Source of the DNA: an uncultured Myxococcales bacterium
GTDB taxonomy: Bacteria > Myxococcota_A > UBA9042
Assembly: GCA_903896545.1 (NCBI GenBank)
Contig: CAITYF010000066.1
Span: 1 to 45,419 of the forward strand
DNA length: 45,419 bases
Reading direction: 5' to 3'
Numbering within the stretch: position 1 is the first letter of the stretch; each line of letters opens with the position of its first letter. Made by a program: the position numbers and the translations under genes. A model generated the notes under the pieces. The model was not told where the DNA came from. It saw only the letters and a program-made list of their open reading frames with translations, and ran no database searches. Below are positions 35,140 through 43,513 of the stretch, in pieces.

Positions 35140-37236
35140 TTACGGGGCTGTCGTCGACGCCGCGCCGGCGAGGTTCATGCCGCCCGGATAGCTGTACGCC
35201 GTCGCGTTGCCGTATCCGTAGACCTGAAGGCCAAAGTTGCTCGTTGCGTCAAAGTTGTGCGCGCCGGTCTTGAACACGACGTACGCGTATTCCCAAGTGC
35301 CGTCGCCAAAGGCCTTGAACTGCGTGTCCGGAATCGGCGTGCCGTCCAGGTTGATCTGCAGACCCGCCGGGCGGACGACCGTCGCGTAGTTGTCCGTGTA
35401 ACCGAGCGCTGTCAGAATGCCGTAATCGGTGCGGTAATGCTTGGGCGACGGCACAATCTGCATCGACGGATCGCCCACAAACGAGTTCGTCATGCCTCGG
35501 CTCACGATGATTTGCGTCGCTTGGATCTTGCCCGTCGCAGTCACGTTGAAGCTATCTGACGTCTGCACTTCGACGTGGTCCCCCGGCTTGGCCAGTGTCA
35601 CGCCGTTCAGCCCCTTGATCGGCGGGTTGGTCGTCAATTGCACGTTGTAGTCGCCCGCGATGATGATCCACTTGTCCGGATCGTTCCCGCGCGGCTTGGT
35701 CTTCACGCAGTTCACCGCGGTGCCCCACTGCTCGAGCGGCATGAACTGCTCCTCGATGTGCTCCGCGCAGCAACTGTTGGTGTCGGTCGCGCCGCTGGTG
35801 TTGTTGTCGATTCCTTCGACGTCTTCCTGGTGCCCGCCAAAGACGGAAATCGGCTTGTCCGCTTCAATGAACGTGCCCGTCAAGTCGTTGCCGCCCGCGC
35901 CGCCGATGGAAATCGACGCTTCCGCTGCCTGCAGGTTCAGCACTTCGTATTGCTGCAGTTGCACCTGCGTCGGCAAGCCCTTGGGGAACTTGGGCAATGA
36001 GGAGCTACCCGCCTTCGTCGGGCTCACATTGCACGACGGCGTAATCGTCACAGTCGTCGTTCCCGGCCAGGCGGCGGCAACGGTCACGTAGCCCGATTGC
36101 GGCGGATTGCCCAGGAACGCGACACCGGACGGGCGCGAGACCGGGTAGTACTTCTTCCCAAGCACGTTTTGCGGCAGCAGCAACGAGCCGTCATTGGACG
36201 CTGCGTTCATCGCGTTGAACGGGTTGAACTGCCAAGCGATAATCGGCTGGTCGCTCTTCAAATGAATGCCCTTGGGCAAACGCGACGTCCCCGACGCGTT
36301 CATCACCGGCATCTTGAATTCCTTGGTCTGACCGGCCTTGACTGTCGCGTCCGCGATCAGCAGGTCGTATGGCGCCGACGCGGGCTTCTCGCATGCCTTC
36401 TTGTTCGCGCAGAGGCCCGCGGGATTGCACGGCGTGCCGTCCGCGCACGTCACGTCGACCGTGAACGTCAGGCTCGCGTCCAGAATGCCTGGGTTCGAGA
36501 CCACGATGCTGTGCGCGATGTTTTCCGGGTTCAAGCCGCCGCTGCCCGACATCGGATCGGGGTAGTTGTCCAAGTCCACGCTCCAGTACTCGCAGCCGAC
36601 GTTGGACGAGATCTTCAAGTTCGTCTCGCACAGGCTCAAGCACTTGCCGCCAAAGCACTGCGCGCCGGTTTTGCAGTCGATTGCGTCGTTCCACGTTTGG
36701 CCGTCGGGCGCGCACACGTGGTAGGTCTGTTTGCCCGTGCATTCCGGCGTGTAGGGCGTGCAGATCACTTTTTGGCACTTGCCGTCGGCGCAGAGTTGGC
36801 CATCGGGGCAGGCGGTCTTGAACGTCGACTTGCCGTCGGCGGAGCAGTGGACTTCCAGGGAGAAGCCGTCGCAGCCGATGAGCGCGTTGGCCGTGCAGTC
36901 CGCTGGAGCGACGCAGTTGCCGTCCACGCAAACGGACGTGTCCGCGCACTTTTCTTTCAGCTGCCACGCTTCGTTCACGCAGATTTTGGCCGTGGTGCTG
37001 TTGAAGCACGCGACCGCGCCGGTTGTGCACTTGAACGCTGGATCGATGTCCTGGCCGCTGATGTCGGGGAGCGTCGCGCCGTCTTCCAGGCCGCCGCCAT
37101 CGTCGGTCGCGGTGCTGCCGTCGGGCAGGCCAATCTTGGCGTCCGCTAACGTAGCGCCGCCGGTTGTCGCGGGCGAACTACACGCGAGCGCGCCGACGGA
37201 AAATGTGCAGACCAACACCGTGAGGGACTTCTTCAT
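35140..37236 (-). CDS. Large lipoprotein with IgGFc-binding-protein N-terminal-like domain
   Basis: A 698-residue lipoprotein. ATG 37236 follows GGAAAG; the signal ends in the lipobox ALACSS. A short Asp/Gly linker is followed by a Cys-rich region (about 40-180, for example CVNEAWQLKEKC, CVDGNCVAPADC). The rest resembles the IgGFc_binding family: QPIIAWQFNPFN, YYPVSRPS, TVTITPSC, TFIEADKPISVFGGHQ, EEQFMPLEQWG and VSRGMTNSF. Similar proteins are common on Myxococcota surfaces; their ligand is generally unknown. It is placed between hisAIE (84 bp upstream) and hisD (7 bp downstream), an unusual site for a surface protein. Confidence 0.82.
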   Translation of the reverse strand: MKKSLTVLVCTFSVGALACSSPATTGGATLADAKIGLPDGSTATDDGGGLEDGATLPDISGQDIDPAFKCTTGAVACFNSTTAKICVNEAWQLKEKCADTSVCVDGNCVAPADCTANALIGCDGFSLEVHCSADGKSTFKTACPDGQLCADGKCQKVICTPYTPECTGKQTYHVCAPDGQTWNDAIDCKTGAQCFGGKCLSLCETNLKISSNVGCEYWSVDLDNYPDPMSGSGGLNPENIAHSIVVSNPGILDASLTFTVDVTCADGTPCNPAGLCANKKACEKPASAPYDLLIADATVKAGQTKEFKMPVMNASGTSRLPKGIHLKSDQPIIAWQFNPFNAMNAASNDGSLLLPQNVLGKKYYPVSRPSGVAFLGNPPQSGYVTVAAAWPGTTTVTITPSCNVSPTKAGSSSLPKFPKGLPTQVQLQQYEVLNLQAAEASISIGGAGGNDLTGTFIEADKPISVFGGHQEDVEGIDNNTSGATDTNSCCAEHIEEQFMPLEQWGTAVNCVKTKPRGNDPDKWIIIAGDYNVQLTTNPPIKGLNGVTLAKPGDHVEVQTSDSFNVTATGKIQATQIIVSRGMTNSFVGDPSMQIVPSPKHYRTDYGILTALGYTDNYATVVRPAGLQINLDGTPIPDTQFKAFGDGTWEYAYVVFKTGAHNFDATSNFGLQVYGYGNATAYSYPGGMNLAGAASTTAP

Positions 37237-37320
37237 GACGTCTTTCCAGCGCGTCTTCAAGAACGCGCGCCACACATTGTCGGACTGGCGCCGCCGTCAC
37301 GCAAGCGCGCTCACCAGCTT

Positions 37321-38562
37321 TCACGCGCGCCGCCGACCGTGCCGCCCGCGCAGCTCCTTCTCCACCTGCGCCAAGGTCAAACCGCGCGCGGCGAGCTTGG
37401 TCATCGCAAAGAAGATCACGTCCGCCGCTTCCCACACCACATCGCGATCCGTCTCAGCTTCGGTCAGTTCTTCTGCCTCTTCGAGAATCTTCGCGTTCAA
37501 AAGCGCGGGATCGGCAAAGAGCTTGGCCGTGTACGAACCCGGATCGGCATTTCTTTTGCGATCCTGAAGGATTTGCTCCAAATGTGCCAAGTTAAACGTT
37601 TTGTCGCCAAAGCACGCGTGCTGCGGCAAGTGACACGCGCGACCGGTTTGTTCGACCTTGTACAGCAGGCAATCGCGGTCGCAATCCCAACGCACTTCCA
37701 GCACTTTTTGCGTGTGTCCCGACGTGTCGCCCTTCAGCCACAGTTGCTTGCGGCTGCGCGACCAAAACGTGCCCTGACCGGTCCGCAGCGTTTGCAGAAC
37801 CGCTTCCTGGTTCGCGTAGGCAAACATCAGGACTTGGCCGGTAGTTTCCTGAACAACAACGGGAATCAGGCCGTCGACTTTCTGCCAATCCAGCAGGCTC
37901 ACGTACGTGTCCGCCAGATCCAGCCGCCCCGTGTAAATCGCCATGCCGAGCTGACACGACGCGCCCATCTTGTCCAACGCCGCCACTTCCGCCTGCGTTG
38001 TGATGCCGCCCGCCGCCACCACGTGGTTCTTCGTCGCCTCCACGACCGCGCGTACGGCGTCGAGATCCGTGCCGCCCAACATGCCTTCGCGGTCGACAAT
38101 CGTGTAGAGGAACTCGCTGCAATACGCTTCCAGCGCGCGCGCCCGGTCAATCGGCGTCTCCGCCGTTGCGTGCGTCCACCCTTCCGTGACGACTTTGCCC
38201 TTCTTGGCGTCCAAGGCGACGATGATCTGCTCTGGCAGGTAACGCGAAAGGAACTCTGGCGTCGCGGCAGTGCCCAGAATCAGCTTCTTCGCGCCGCCCC
38301 GCAGCAGCCTGTCCGCGCGTGCGTGATCGCGAATGCCGCCGCCGACGCGCGCCTCGACCTTGGCGGTAATCTGCTCGATGACGGCCAGGTTGTCGCCGCG
38401 CCCCAGCGCCGCGTCGAGATCGATAACCGCCACCTCACCATACCGGGCAAAATCCTGCGCGAGGCCTACGGGATCATCCACCGTGACGACGCAATCGTCC
38501 GGATTGCCGCGGCGCAGTTGCACGGCTTTGCCACCCAAAAGGTCAATGCTGGGGATGATCAC
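37321..38562 (-). CDS. hisA-hisIE: HisA-HisI-HisE fusion (histidine biosynthesis, three steps)
   Basis: A 413-residue fusion. Residues 1 to about 222: HisA (ProFAR isomerase) barrel with PSIDLLGG (catalytic Asp7), VGGGIRDH and AAGGITT. About 225-320: HisI (PR-AMP cyclohydrolase) with FWSRSRKQLWLKGDTSGH, DCDRDCLLYKV and ACHLPQHACF (zinc Cys). About 325-413: HisE (PR-ATP pyrophosphatase) with EEAEELTEA and DVVWEAADVIFF. HisI-HisE fusions are common; addition of HisA is rare as far as I know. The HisA loop that usually reads ISRDG reads IVDREGMLGG. GTG 38562 has GAGG upstream; the longer upstream frame is not protein-like. Acyltransferase upstream, IgGFc-like lipoprotein downstream. Confidence 0.93.
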   Translation of the reverse strand: MIIPSIDLLGGKAVQLRRGNPDDCVVTVDDPVGLAQDFARYGEVAVIDLDAALGRGDNLAVIEQITAKVEARVGGGIRDHARADRLLRGGAKKLILGTAATPEFLSRYLPEQIIVALDAKKGKVVTEGWTHATAETPIDRARALEAYCSEFLYTIVDREGMLGGTDLDAVRAVVEATKNHVVAAGGITTQAEVAALDKMGASCQLGMAIYTGRLDLADTYVSLLDWQKVDGLIPVVVQETTGQVLMFAYANQEAVLQTLRTGQGTFWSRSRKQLWLKGDTSGHTQKVLEVRWDCDRDCLLYKVEQTGRACHLPQHACFGDKTFNLAHLEQILQDRKRNADPGSYTAKLFADPALLNAKILEEAEELTEAETDRDVVWEAADVIFFAMTKLAARGLTLAQVEKELRGRHGRRRA

Positions 38563-38694
38563 GGTGGTGCCTCGGTTCCGCGTCGCGCGGGGCGTGTACG
38601 ATACCGGGGGAAGGGGGCGAGAGCAATCTGAAGCGAAGGGACGCGCGTACGTGTCGCGTACTGAAGGCCGAGCGGACCGAGCCGCGCACACCCG

Positions 38695-39867
38695 CTACGT
38701 TGGGGGCGAGCGTCGCTTCAGACGGATCCCCATGAACGGCTTTTCCACGAGGATGAAAAGTACCGCCGAGACAACCGTAACCGCTGCGACAATGACGCTG
38801 CCGCGCGTGAGCAAGTTCTCCAGGAAAGTGGGCGCGGTTGCACCTCCGAGCACCTTCAGCGTGGGGCCCAAGACGTACCAGTGATACAGGTACATGGTGT
38901 AGCACATGCCGCCGATGGCCGAAATCCAGCGGTTGCGTACCAGTGTTCGGAACACCCCGCCGCGCAAGGTGCCGACGCAAGCGAGCCAAATGATCGGGGC
39001 GACGACAAAGCGCGCGTGTTCCCGGTCGATGAGGATCGCTGCGGGCAGCGCAACCCAACTGAACAACGCCAGAGAATCAAACGCCGCGCGGCGGGTCGGC
39101 GAGTCCGTATCCAGCCGCCCCTTCCACTCGAGTAGGTAAACGTCGGCCAAGATGACGCCGACGGCGAAGTATTGGGCCTGATCGAGGACATCGAGGCCGT
39201 GCGGAAAATGCGCGCCGTAAAGCACGGCCTGGCGCCATGTGAGCAGCAAACAGAGCAGCATCAGCGCCACGCGCCGCGGCCAAGGGGCGCTTCCGCGGAA
39301 GAAAACCCACGCGATCAGCGGCATAAGAATGTAGAATTGAACTTCAATTTCCAGCGACCATGCGACGAAGTTGATCGTGCTGCCCGTGCCGTAGACGAAG
39401 TTGTGCAGGTAGACGGCGCTGAAACCCAAGTGCTGCCACGGTTGCTCAAGGCTTCGAAACTTGAGGGCAAACAAGATGATGAGGCTGAACAAGTACGGCG
39501 GTTCAAGGCGGGTCAACCGGCGCAAGAAGTAGTCGGAGAGGCGCACCGGACGTGCACCTCCGAGGCGCGCCTTCAAGAACGGCAACGCGAGGACGAAGCC
39601 GCTGATGGCAAAGAAGATTTGCACGCCGATATTGCCGGTCGCCAGCAACGCGCGCAGTTGCGCGGAGTCGGTCGGTGGCGTAGGCATACTGCTCGTCAGG
39701 TATCCCGACAAGTGGTGAAGCAGGACGGTCCCGATCGCGAGAAATCGCAGCCCGTCAATCTCAGGCATGTATTCGAGTGAGGTCGTCTGACGCTGCAGTC
39801 GCGCGTGCAGGCCGTCTAGCAGGCGGGCGACGCGCGCGCGCGGTGGTTGTTCGTCCGCAGTGGCCAT
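38695..39867 (-). CDS. Acyltransferase family 3 membrane protein (OafA-like)
   Basis: A 390-residue protein with about ten membrane segments. The family signature is EIDGLRFLAIGTVLLHHL at the start of the membrane part (catalytic His), with the later SLEIEVQFYILMPL and the final MYLYHWYV. Such enzymes O-acetylate surface sugars or other extracytoplasmic acceptors using cytoplasmic acyl donors. ATG 39867 follows GGAGAAGTTGG; the longer upstream frame is rejected. It is divergent from the tandem-repeat region and heads the minus-strand run into hisAIE. Confidence 0.88.
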   Translation of the reverse strand: MATADEQPPRARVARLLDGLHARLQRQTTSLEYMPEIDGLRFLAIGTVLLHHLSGYLTSSMPTPPTDSAQLRALLATGNIGVQIFFAISGFVLALPFLKARLGGARPVRLSDYFLRRLTRLEPPYLFSLIILFALKFRSLEQPWQHLGFSAVYLHNFVYGTGSTINFVAWSLEIEVQFYILMPLIAWVFFRGSAPWPRRVALMLLCLLLTWRQAVLYGAHFPHGLDVLDQAQYFAVGVILADVYLLEWKGRLDTDSPTRRAAFDSLALFSWVALPAAILIDREHARFVVAPIIWLACVGTLRGGVFRTLVRNRWISAIGGMCYTMYLYHWYVLGPTLKVLGGATAPTFLENLLTRGSVIVAAVTVVSAVLFILVEKPFMGIRLKRRSPPT

Positions 39868-40079
39868 CCAACTTCTCCGCGGCTTCGGGCCGGCAAGCCG
39901 CCGCCGAACACTTGGAGGCGGGGTACGGGCGGCGGGGCTCATGCTGGACGCCGCTTCCCCGCAGTCTTGCCGTGTCCGCGAGTCCCGTCAAGCCCTAAAA
40001 CTACACGGTTTTTGAACACTTCAGACAGATCTCGCCACCCGGAGACAGCGTTCGCTCGTCTACACGCACGTCCGTGACC
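39868..40079. other. Intergenic region between the acyltransferase gene and the tandem repeat
   Basis: No gene. It contains only a short palindrome (AAAAC...GTTTT near 39995-40010). It probably holds the acyltransferase promoter, but no convincing -35/-10 pair was found. Confidence 0.35.
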
Positions 40080-40345
40080 GGCCGGTTGTGGACGTGATCG
40101 GCCCGTGTACGGATTCACAATGACCGGTTGTGGACGTGATCGGCCCGTGTACGGATTCACAATGACCGGTTGTGGACGTGATCGGCCTGTGTACGGATTC
40201 ACAATGGCCGGTTGTAGACGTGATCGGCCCGTGTACGGATTCACAATGGCCGGTTGTAGACGTGATCGGCCTGTGTACGGATTCACAATGACCGGTTGTA
40301 GACGTGATCGGCCTGTGTACGGATTCACAATGACCGGTTGTGGAC
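40080..40345. repeat. Tandem array of a 42-bp repeat, six full copies plus a partial
   Basis: Full copies lie at 40080-40121, 40122-40163, 40164-40205, 40206-40247, 40248-40289 and 40290-40331; a seventh starts at 40332 and diverges after about 16 bp. Each unit begins GRCCGGTTGTRGACGTGATC and ends GGATTCACAAT. Copies differ at only three positions (2: A/G; 11: G/A; 25: C/T), all transitions. There are no unique spacers, so it is not a CRISPR array. The unit is a multiple of three, so frames stay open on both strands with 14-residue periodic translations; these are artefacts. It lies between divergent genes, so it could be a minisatellite (VNTR) or a cluster of protein-binding sites. Confidence 0.9.
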
Positions 40346-40540
40346 GTCCGAGGCCCGTGTTCGACCGTGAACTGGGTTTGGCTGGAAGGGAAGCTGTATT
40401 TCCAGTTCGGGCGCTCTCGGTCGGCTGCTACTGCCTTGCGATTCCGCACAGCAACGCGGCTGCCGTAGCCAGTCTGTCGCGTTTCGCGCACACTTCCGAC
40501 GCGCGTCGGCATCGAACACCTCGCGCACAGGAAAACGAGC
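40346..40540. other. Intergenic leader of the thiopurine methyltransferase gene
   Basis: No gene or clear structure is seen. A ribosome-site-like ACAGGA lies at 40527-40532. The stretch likely contains the promoter of the methyltransferase gene but no consensus pair is evident. Confidence 0.35.
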
Positions 40541-41194
40541 ATGGATCCTCACTTCTGGCACGACAAATGGGCGCAAAAGCAGATCGGCTTTCACCAAGCC
40601 GAAATTCACCGGCTGCTCGTCGCCGAGTGGCACCGCGTTGCCCAGGGCGACCTCGCCGGCGTCTTTGTCCCCCTGTGCGGCAAGTCCCACGACATGGGTT
40701 GGCTGAGTGAGCAGGGGCACCCGGTCGTCGGAGTGGAGCTGAGCCCGGTGGCCGTCGCGGAATTCTTCGCGGAAGCGACGTTGACGCCAGAGCGCACGCA
40801 GGTAGGCGCGTTGGAACGGTCGGAGGCGGGCGGGATCGCGCTTTTTGCCGGCGACTTCTTCGCGCTGCGGCCAAGTGACGTCGCGCCATGCCGCCTCATT
40901 TACGACCGCGCCGCAATGGTCGCGTTGCCTCCAGCGATGCGTCGCGATTACGTGGCGCATCTGCGTCGGCTGTTTCCGCACGGCGCGCGGATCTTGTTGG
41001 TGAGCTTTGATTACGCGCAGAGCGAGATGGACGGTCCGCCGTTTGCGGTCACGGAAGCTGAACTGCGCGGGGTGTACGGGACCGTGCACGAGCTCTCGCG
41101 GCAGGACGTGCTCGCAGAGAATCCGAGCATGCGCCAGCGCGGCGTAACGCGGCTGTTTGAAGTGGCTTATCTGATTGAACTACCTGGCCAGTAG
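40541..41194 (+). CDS. tpm: Thiopurine S-methyltransferase-family protein
   Basis: A 217-residue SAM-dependent methyltransferase. The N-terminus FWHDKWAQKQIGFHQ and the SAM region VFVPLCGKSHDMGWLSEQG followed by VVGVELS are diagnostic of the TPMT family; DFFAL and YDRAAMVALP follow in order. Bacterial TPMTs can methylate selenium, tellurium and thiopurines, and several confer tellurite resistance; the substrate here is not defined. ATG 40541 is at the family start. The 3' end overlaps the convergent nitronate-monooxygenase-like gene by 15 bp. Confidence 0.93.
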   Translation: MDPHFWHDKWAQKQIGFHQAEIHRLLVAEWHRVAQGDLAGVFVPLCGKSHDMGWLSEQGHPVVGVELSPVAVAEFFAEATLTPERTQVGALERSEAGGIALFAGDFFALRPSDVAPCRLIYDRAAMVALPPAMRRDYVAHLRRLFPHGARILLVSFDYAQSEMDGPPFAVTEAELRGVYGTVHELSRQDVLAENPSMRQRGVTRLFEVAYLIELPGQ

Positions 41195-42139
41195 GCCAAG
41201 GCGCGCCCGTGCCGCCTCATACTCGCGCTTCCACTGGCTGACCAACTCCGCCGTCGTCTGCACCGTGTGAATCGCGCCGATGCCTTGCCCGCAGCCCCAG
41301 ATGTCCTTCCAAGCCTTGGCGTCGGCGCCAAAATTCATCTTGCTCGGATCCGATTCCGGCAAATTCAGCGGATCCAGGCCTGCTGCGCAAATGGAAGGCG
41401 CCAGATAATTGCCGTGCACGCCGGTAAACAGGTTGCTGTAGACGATGTCGTCCGAGTTGCAGTCCACAATCGCCTGCTTGTAGGCGTCACTGGCGCGTGC
41501 TTCTTCCGTGGCGATGAACGGCGAGCCGATGTAGGCAAAATCCGCGCCCATCGCTTGTGCGGCCAGAATGGCTCCGCCGTTGGCAATCGAGCCTGAGAGC
41601 GCGAGCGGCCCGTCAAACCACTGGCGAATTTCCTGAATCAGCGCAAACGGACTCTTCACGCCCGCGTGCCCGCCAGCGCCTGCAGCGACAGCGACGAGAC
41701 CGTCCGCGCCTTTGGAAATCGCCTTGTGGGCGAACGCGTTGTTGATGACGTCGTGCATCACCACGCCGCCGTAGCTGTGCGCCGCCGCGTTCATGTCCTC
41801 GCGCGCACCCAGAGACGTGATGATAACTGGCACTTTGTGCTTCACGCACAGCGCCATGTCGTGATCCAACCGGTCGTTGCTTTTGTGCACAATTTGGTTG
41901 ATGGCAAACGGCGCCGCGGGCGCGTCCGGATGGGCCGCATTGTACGCCGCGAGCGTCTCGGTGATTTCCGCCAGCCAGTCATCCAGAAGCGTCGCAGGAC
42001 GTGCGTTCAGTGCGGGCATGGCGCCGATGACACCCGCTTTGCACTGTTCAATGACGAGCTTCGGGTTGCTGATGATGAAGAGCGGCGCGCCGATGACCGG
42101 AAACGGCCGGTTCGCCAGCGTAGGCGGGAGCGTGGACAT
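41180..42139 (-). CDS. Nitronate monooxygenase / 2-nitropropane dioxygenase-like flavoenzyme
   Basis: A 319-residue FMN-barrel enzyme of the NMO family. Seen: PVIGAPLFIISNP (start of the barrel), PVIITSLG, AVAAGAGGHAG (phosphate loop), LSGSIANGGAILAAQAMGADFAYIGSPFIATEEA (FMN-binding and C-terminal barrel strands). Members oxidise alkyl nitronates or act on related acyl-thioester substrates; the true substrate is unknown. It is convergent with tpm, with overlapping 3' ends. The start ATG 42139 is at the family N-terminus. It follows the Cys-rich lipoprotein gene by 77 bp on the same strand. Confidence 0.9.
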   Translation of the reverse strand: MSTLPPTLANRPFPVIGAPLFIISNPKLVIEQCKAGVIGAMPALNARPATLLDDWLAEITETLAAYNAAHPDAPAAPFAINQIVHKSNDRLDHDMALCVKHKVPVIITSLGAREDMNAAAHSYGGVVMHDVINNAFAHKAISKGADGLVAVAAGAGGHAGVKSPFALIQEIRQWFDGPLALSGSIANGGAILAAQAMGADFAYIGSPFIATEEARASDAYKQAIVDCNSDDIVYSNLFTGVHGNYLAPSICAAGLDPLNLPESDPSKMNFGADAKAWKDIWGCGQGIGAIHTVQTTAELVSQWKREYEAARARLGLLAR

Positions 42140-42216
42140 GGAGACTCCGGTTGTCGCGAAGGGGAGATGCGCAGCCCCGACGACCGGAGCCGGATATCCA
42201 GTTCAATCTGCTGTCG

Positions 42217-43251
42217 TTAGGGCGCGACGCACTTGGTGGCGTTCGCCGTCACGCAGTCGTTGAACGACGTGAAGATCGACTGCGCGTTGCTCGACGCCGC
42301 GGCGGCGCAATCCTGTTGCCCGGCCTGGTCGGCGGCATTGAGCAGGCAGCCGTAGAACGCGAGGCAGTCGGTGTCATTCAGGCACGCGCTGTATTCCGTC
42401 TGGCAGTAGTTTTCCAAACCGCACGAGCTCTGGCACTGCGCTTTGGTGATGCCCGCCGATGCAGACTGGCTGCAGTCCACGCACATGCCAATGACGCACT
42501 CGATGTACGCGTAGTCCAAGGCGACGGCGGACGGACCGGCTTGCGCAGAGCACACGCGGTAGCAGTAGTCCTTCTGCGTCTCGCCGGAATTCTGCGGGAT
42601 TGGCGAGCCACTCTGCGTCGGCATCTGGATCGGCGACGCGCCGCAGCCGGAGTTGCAGTTGGTCAGCTCGTTGCACGCGGCGTCGTTCGCGCAGTTGGTC
42701 CCCGGATCCGCGCAGTTCGCCTGTACGCAACCCTGCATGCACGCGGAATCGCTCAGCGTGCAGCCGCCCCAGGTCGCGACCGGCGGTCCGATGTCCTTGG
42801 GCACGTCCTTGGCGATGTCCTTGCCGACGTCTTTGCCGATGTCCTTGGCGATATCCGGCGTCATCACGGTGTCTTCCAGCACGGGCACGTCGTCCACGTT
42901 CTGCGCGTCGTTGCCGGTCTTCACGTCAGTCGGCTGGGTAGTCGCGTCAAACGCGAAGCCGTCGTCGCCGCTGACGGTGTCGCCGGTCGCGCTGCTGCTG
43001 CCGCACGCCGCGACGCCGGCCTTGACCGTGCACGTTTCGCCGCTGGCGCAGTCGTTGGTGACGAGCCACACGCCGGCCGTGCACTTCAACACGGCGGCTT
43101 TGCCGGCGTTGAGGCCGCACTGCGGGGCGGTGATCGACGCGCCGCACGCGGTGCCGGAGATGTACGTGAGTGCACCGCTGCCGCCGCCGCCGGAGCTGGC
43201 AGAACAAGCAGAGACAAGGACGGCGGAAAGAATCAAGGCGACGCGAAGCAT
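42217..43251 (-). CDS. Cys-rich lipoprotein with DIxKD repeats
   Basis: A 344-residue lipoprotein (lipobox AVLVSACS; GGAGAATTCCC before ATG 43251). An N-terminal Cys segment (about 30-85) is followed by an acidic linker that includes short repeats (DIAKD, DIGKD, DVGKD, DIAKD, DVPKD). The C-terminal half carries many cysteines, including the module YCQTEYSACLNDTDCLAFYGC and the CMQGC...CADPGTNCANDAACNEL segment, which share spacing with parts of the lipoproteins at 12796-13941 and 28319-29782. A disulfide-rich surface protein; function unknown. It is divergent from the ferritin-like fusion gene. Confidence 0.82.
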   Translation of the reverse strand: MLRVALILSAVLVSACSASSGGGGSGALTYISGTACGASITAPQCGLNAGKAAVLKCTAGVWLVTNDCASGETCTVKAGVAACGSSSATGDTVSGDDGFAFDATTQPTDVKTGNDAQNVDDVPVLEDTVMTPDIAKDIGKDVGKDIAKDVPKDIGPPVATWGGCTLSDSACMQGCVQANCADPGTNCANDAACNELTNCNSGCGASPIQMPTQSGSPIPQNSGETQKDYCYRVCSAQAGPSAVALDYAYIECVIGMCVDCSQSASAGITKAQCQSSCGLENYCQTEYSACLNDTDCLAFYGCLLNAADQAGQQDCAAAASSNAQSIFTSFNDCVTANATKCVAP

Positions 43252-43513
43252 GGGAATTCTCCAAATGGTGCGGCAAAACGCGCGCTGTGGCGCATTCCGT
43301 GGCGCGCAGTCTGCACCTCCAGCCCCTGTGCGTCAAGACGAATTCACTGGCGATGTGCCCGATTTTGCGCGTGAAAGTAGACGCAGTGATGCCTTGCGCC
43401 TGCGCGCGAGACTGGCCTCGTGTGCATTTCTGCTCACAACCTCGCGCAATTGCGGTTTTGCCTTTCCATGCGTGGGCAAATTGCGTACGTTCACGTCAAT
43501 TCGAGAGGACGCG

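Noticed and set aside
40080..40345. Possible CRISPR array
   Set aside because: The copies are contiguous and nearly identical, with no unique spacers and no cas genes nearby.
40060..40710. Open frames on both strands with 14-residue repeats
   Set aside because: The 42-bp unit is a multiple of three and lacks stops in several frames, so long frames arise automatically; the translations have no gene-like ends or ribosome sites.
42653..43513. Upstream extension of the ferritin-like fusion gene
   Set aside because: It is antisense to the Cys-rich lipoprotein gene; a lipoprotein-like leader begins at 43514.
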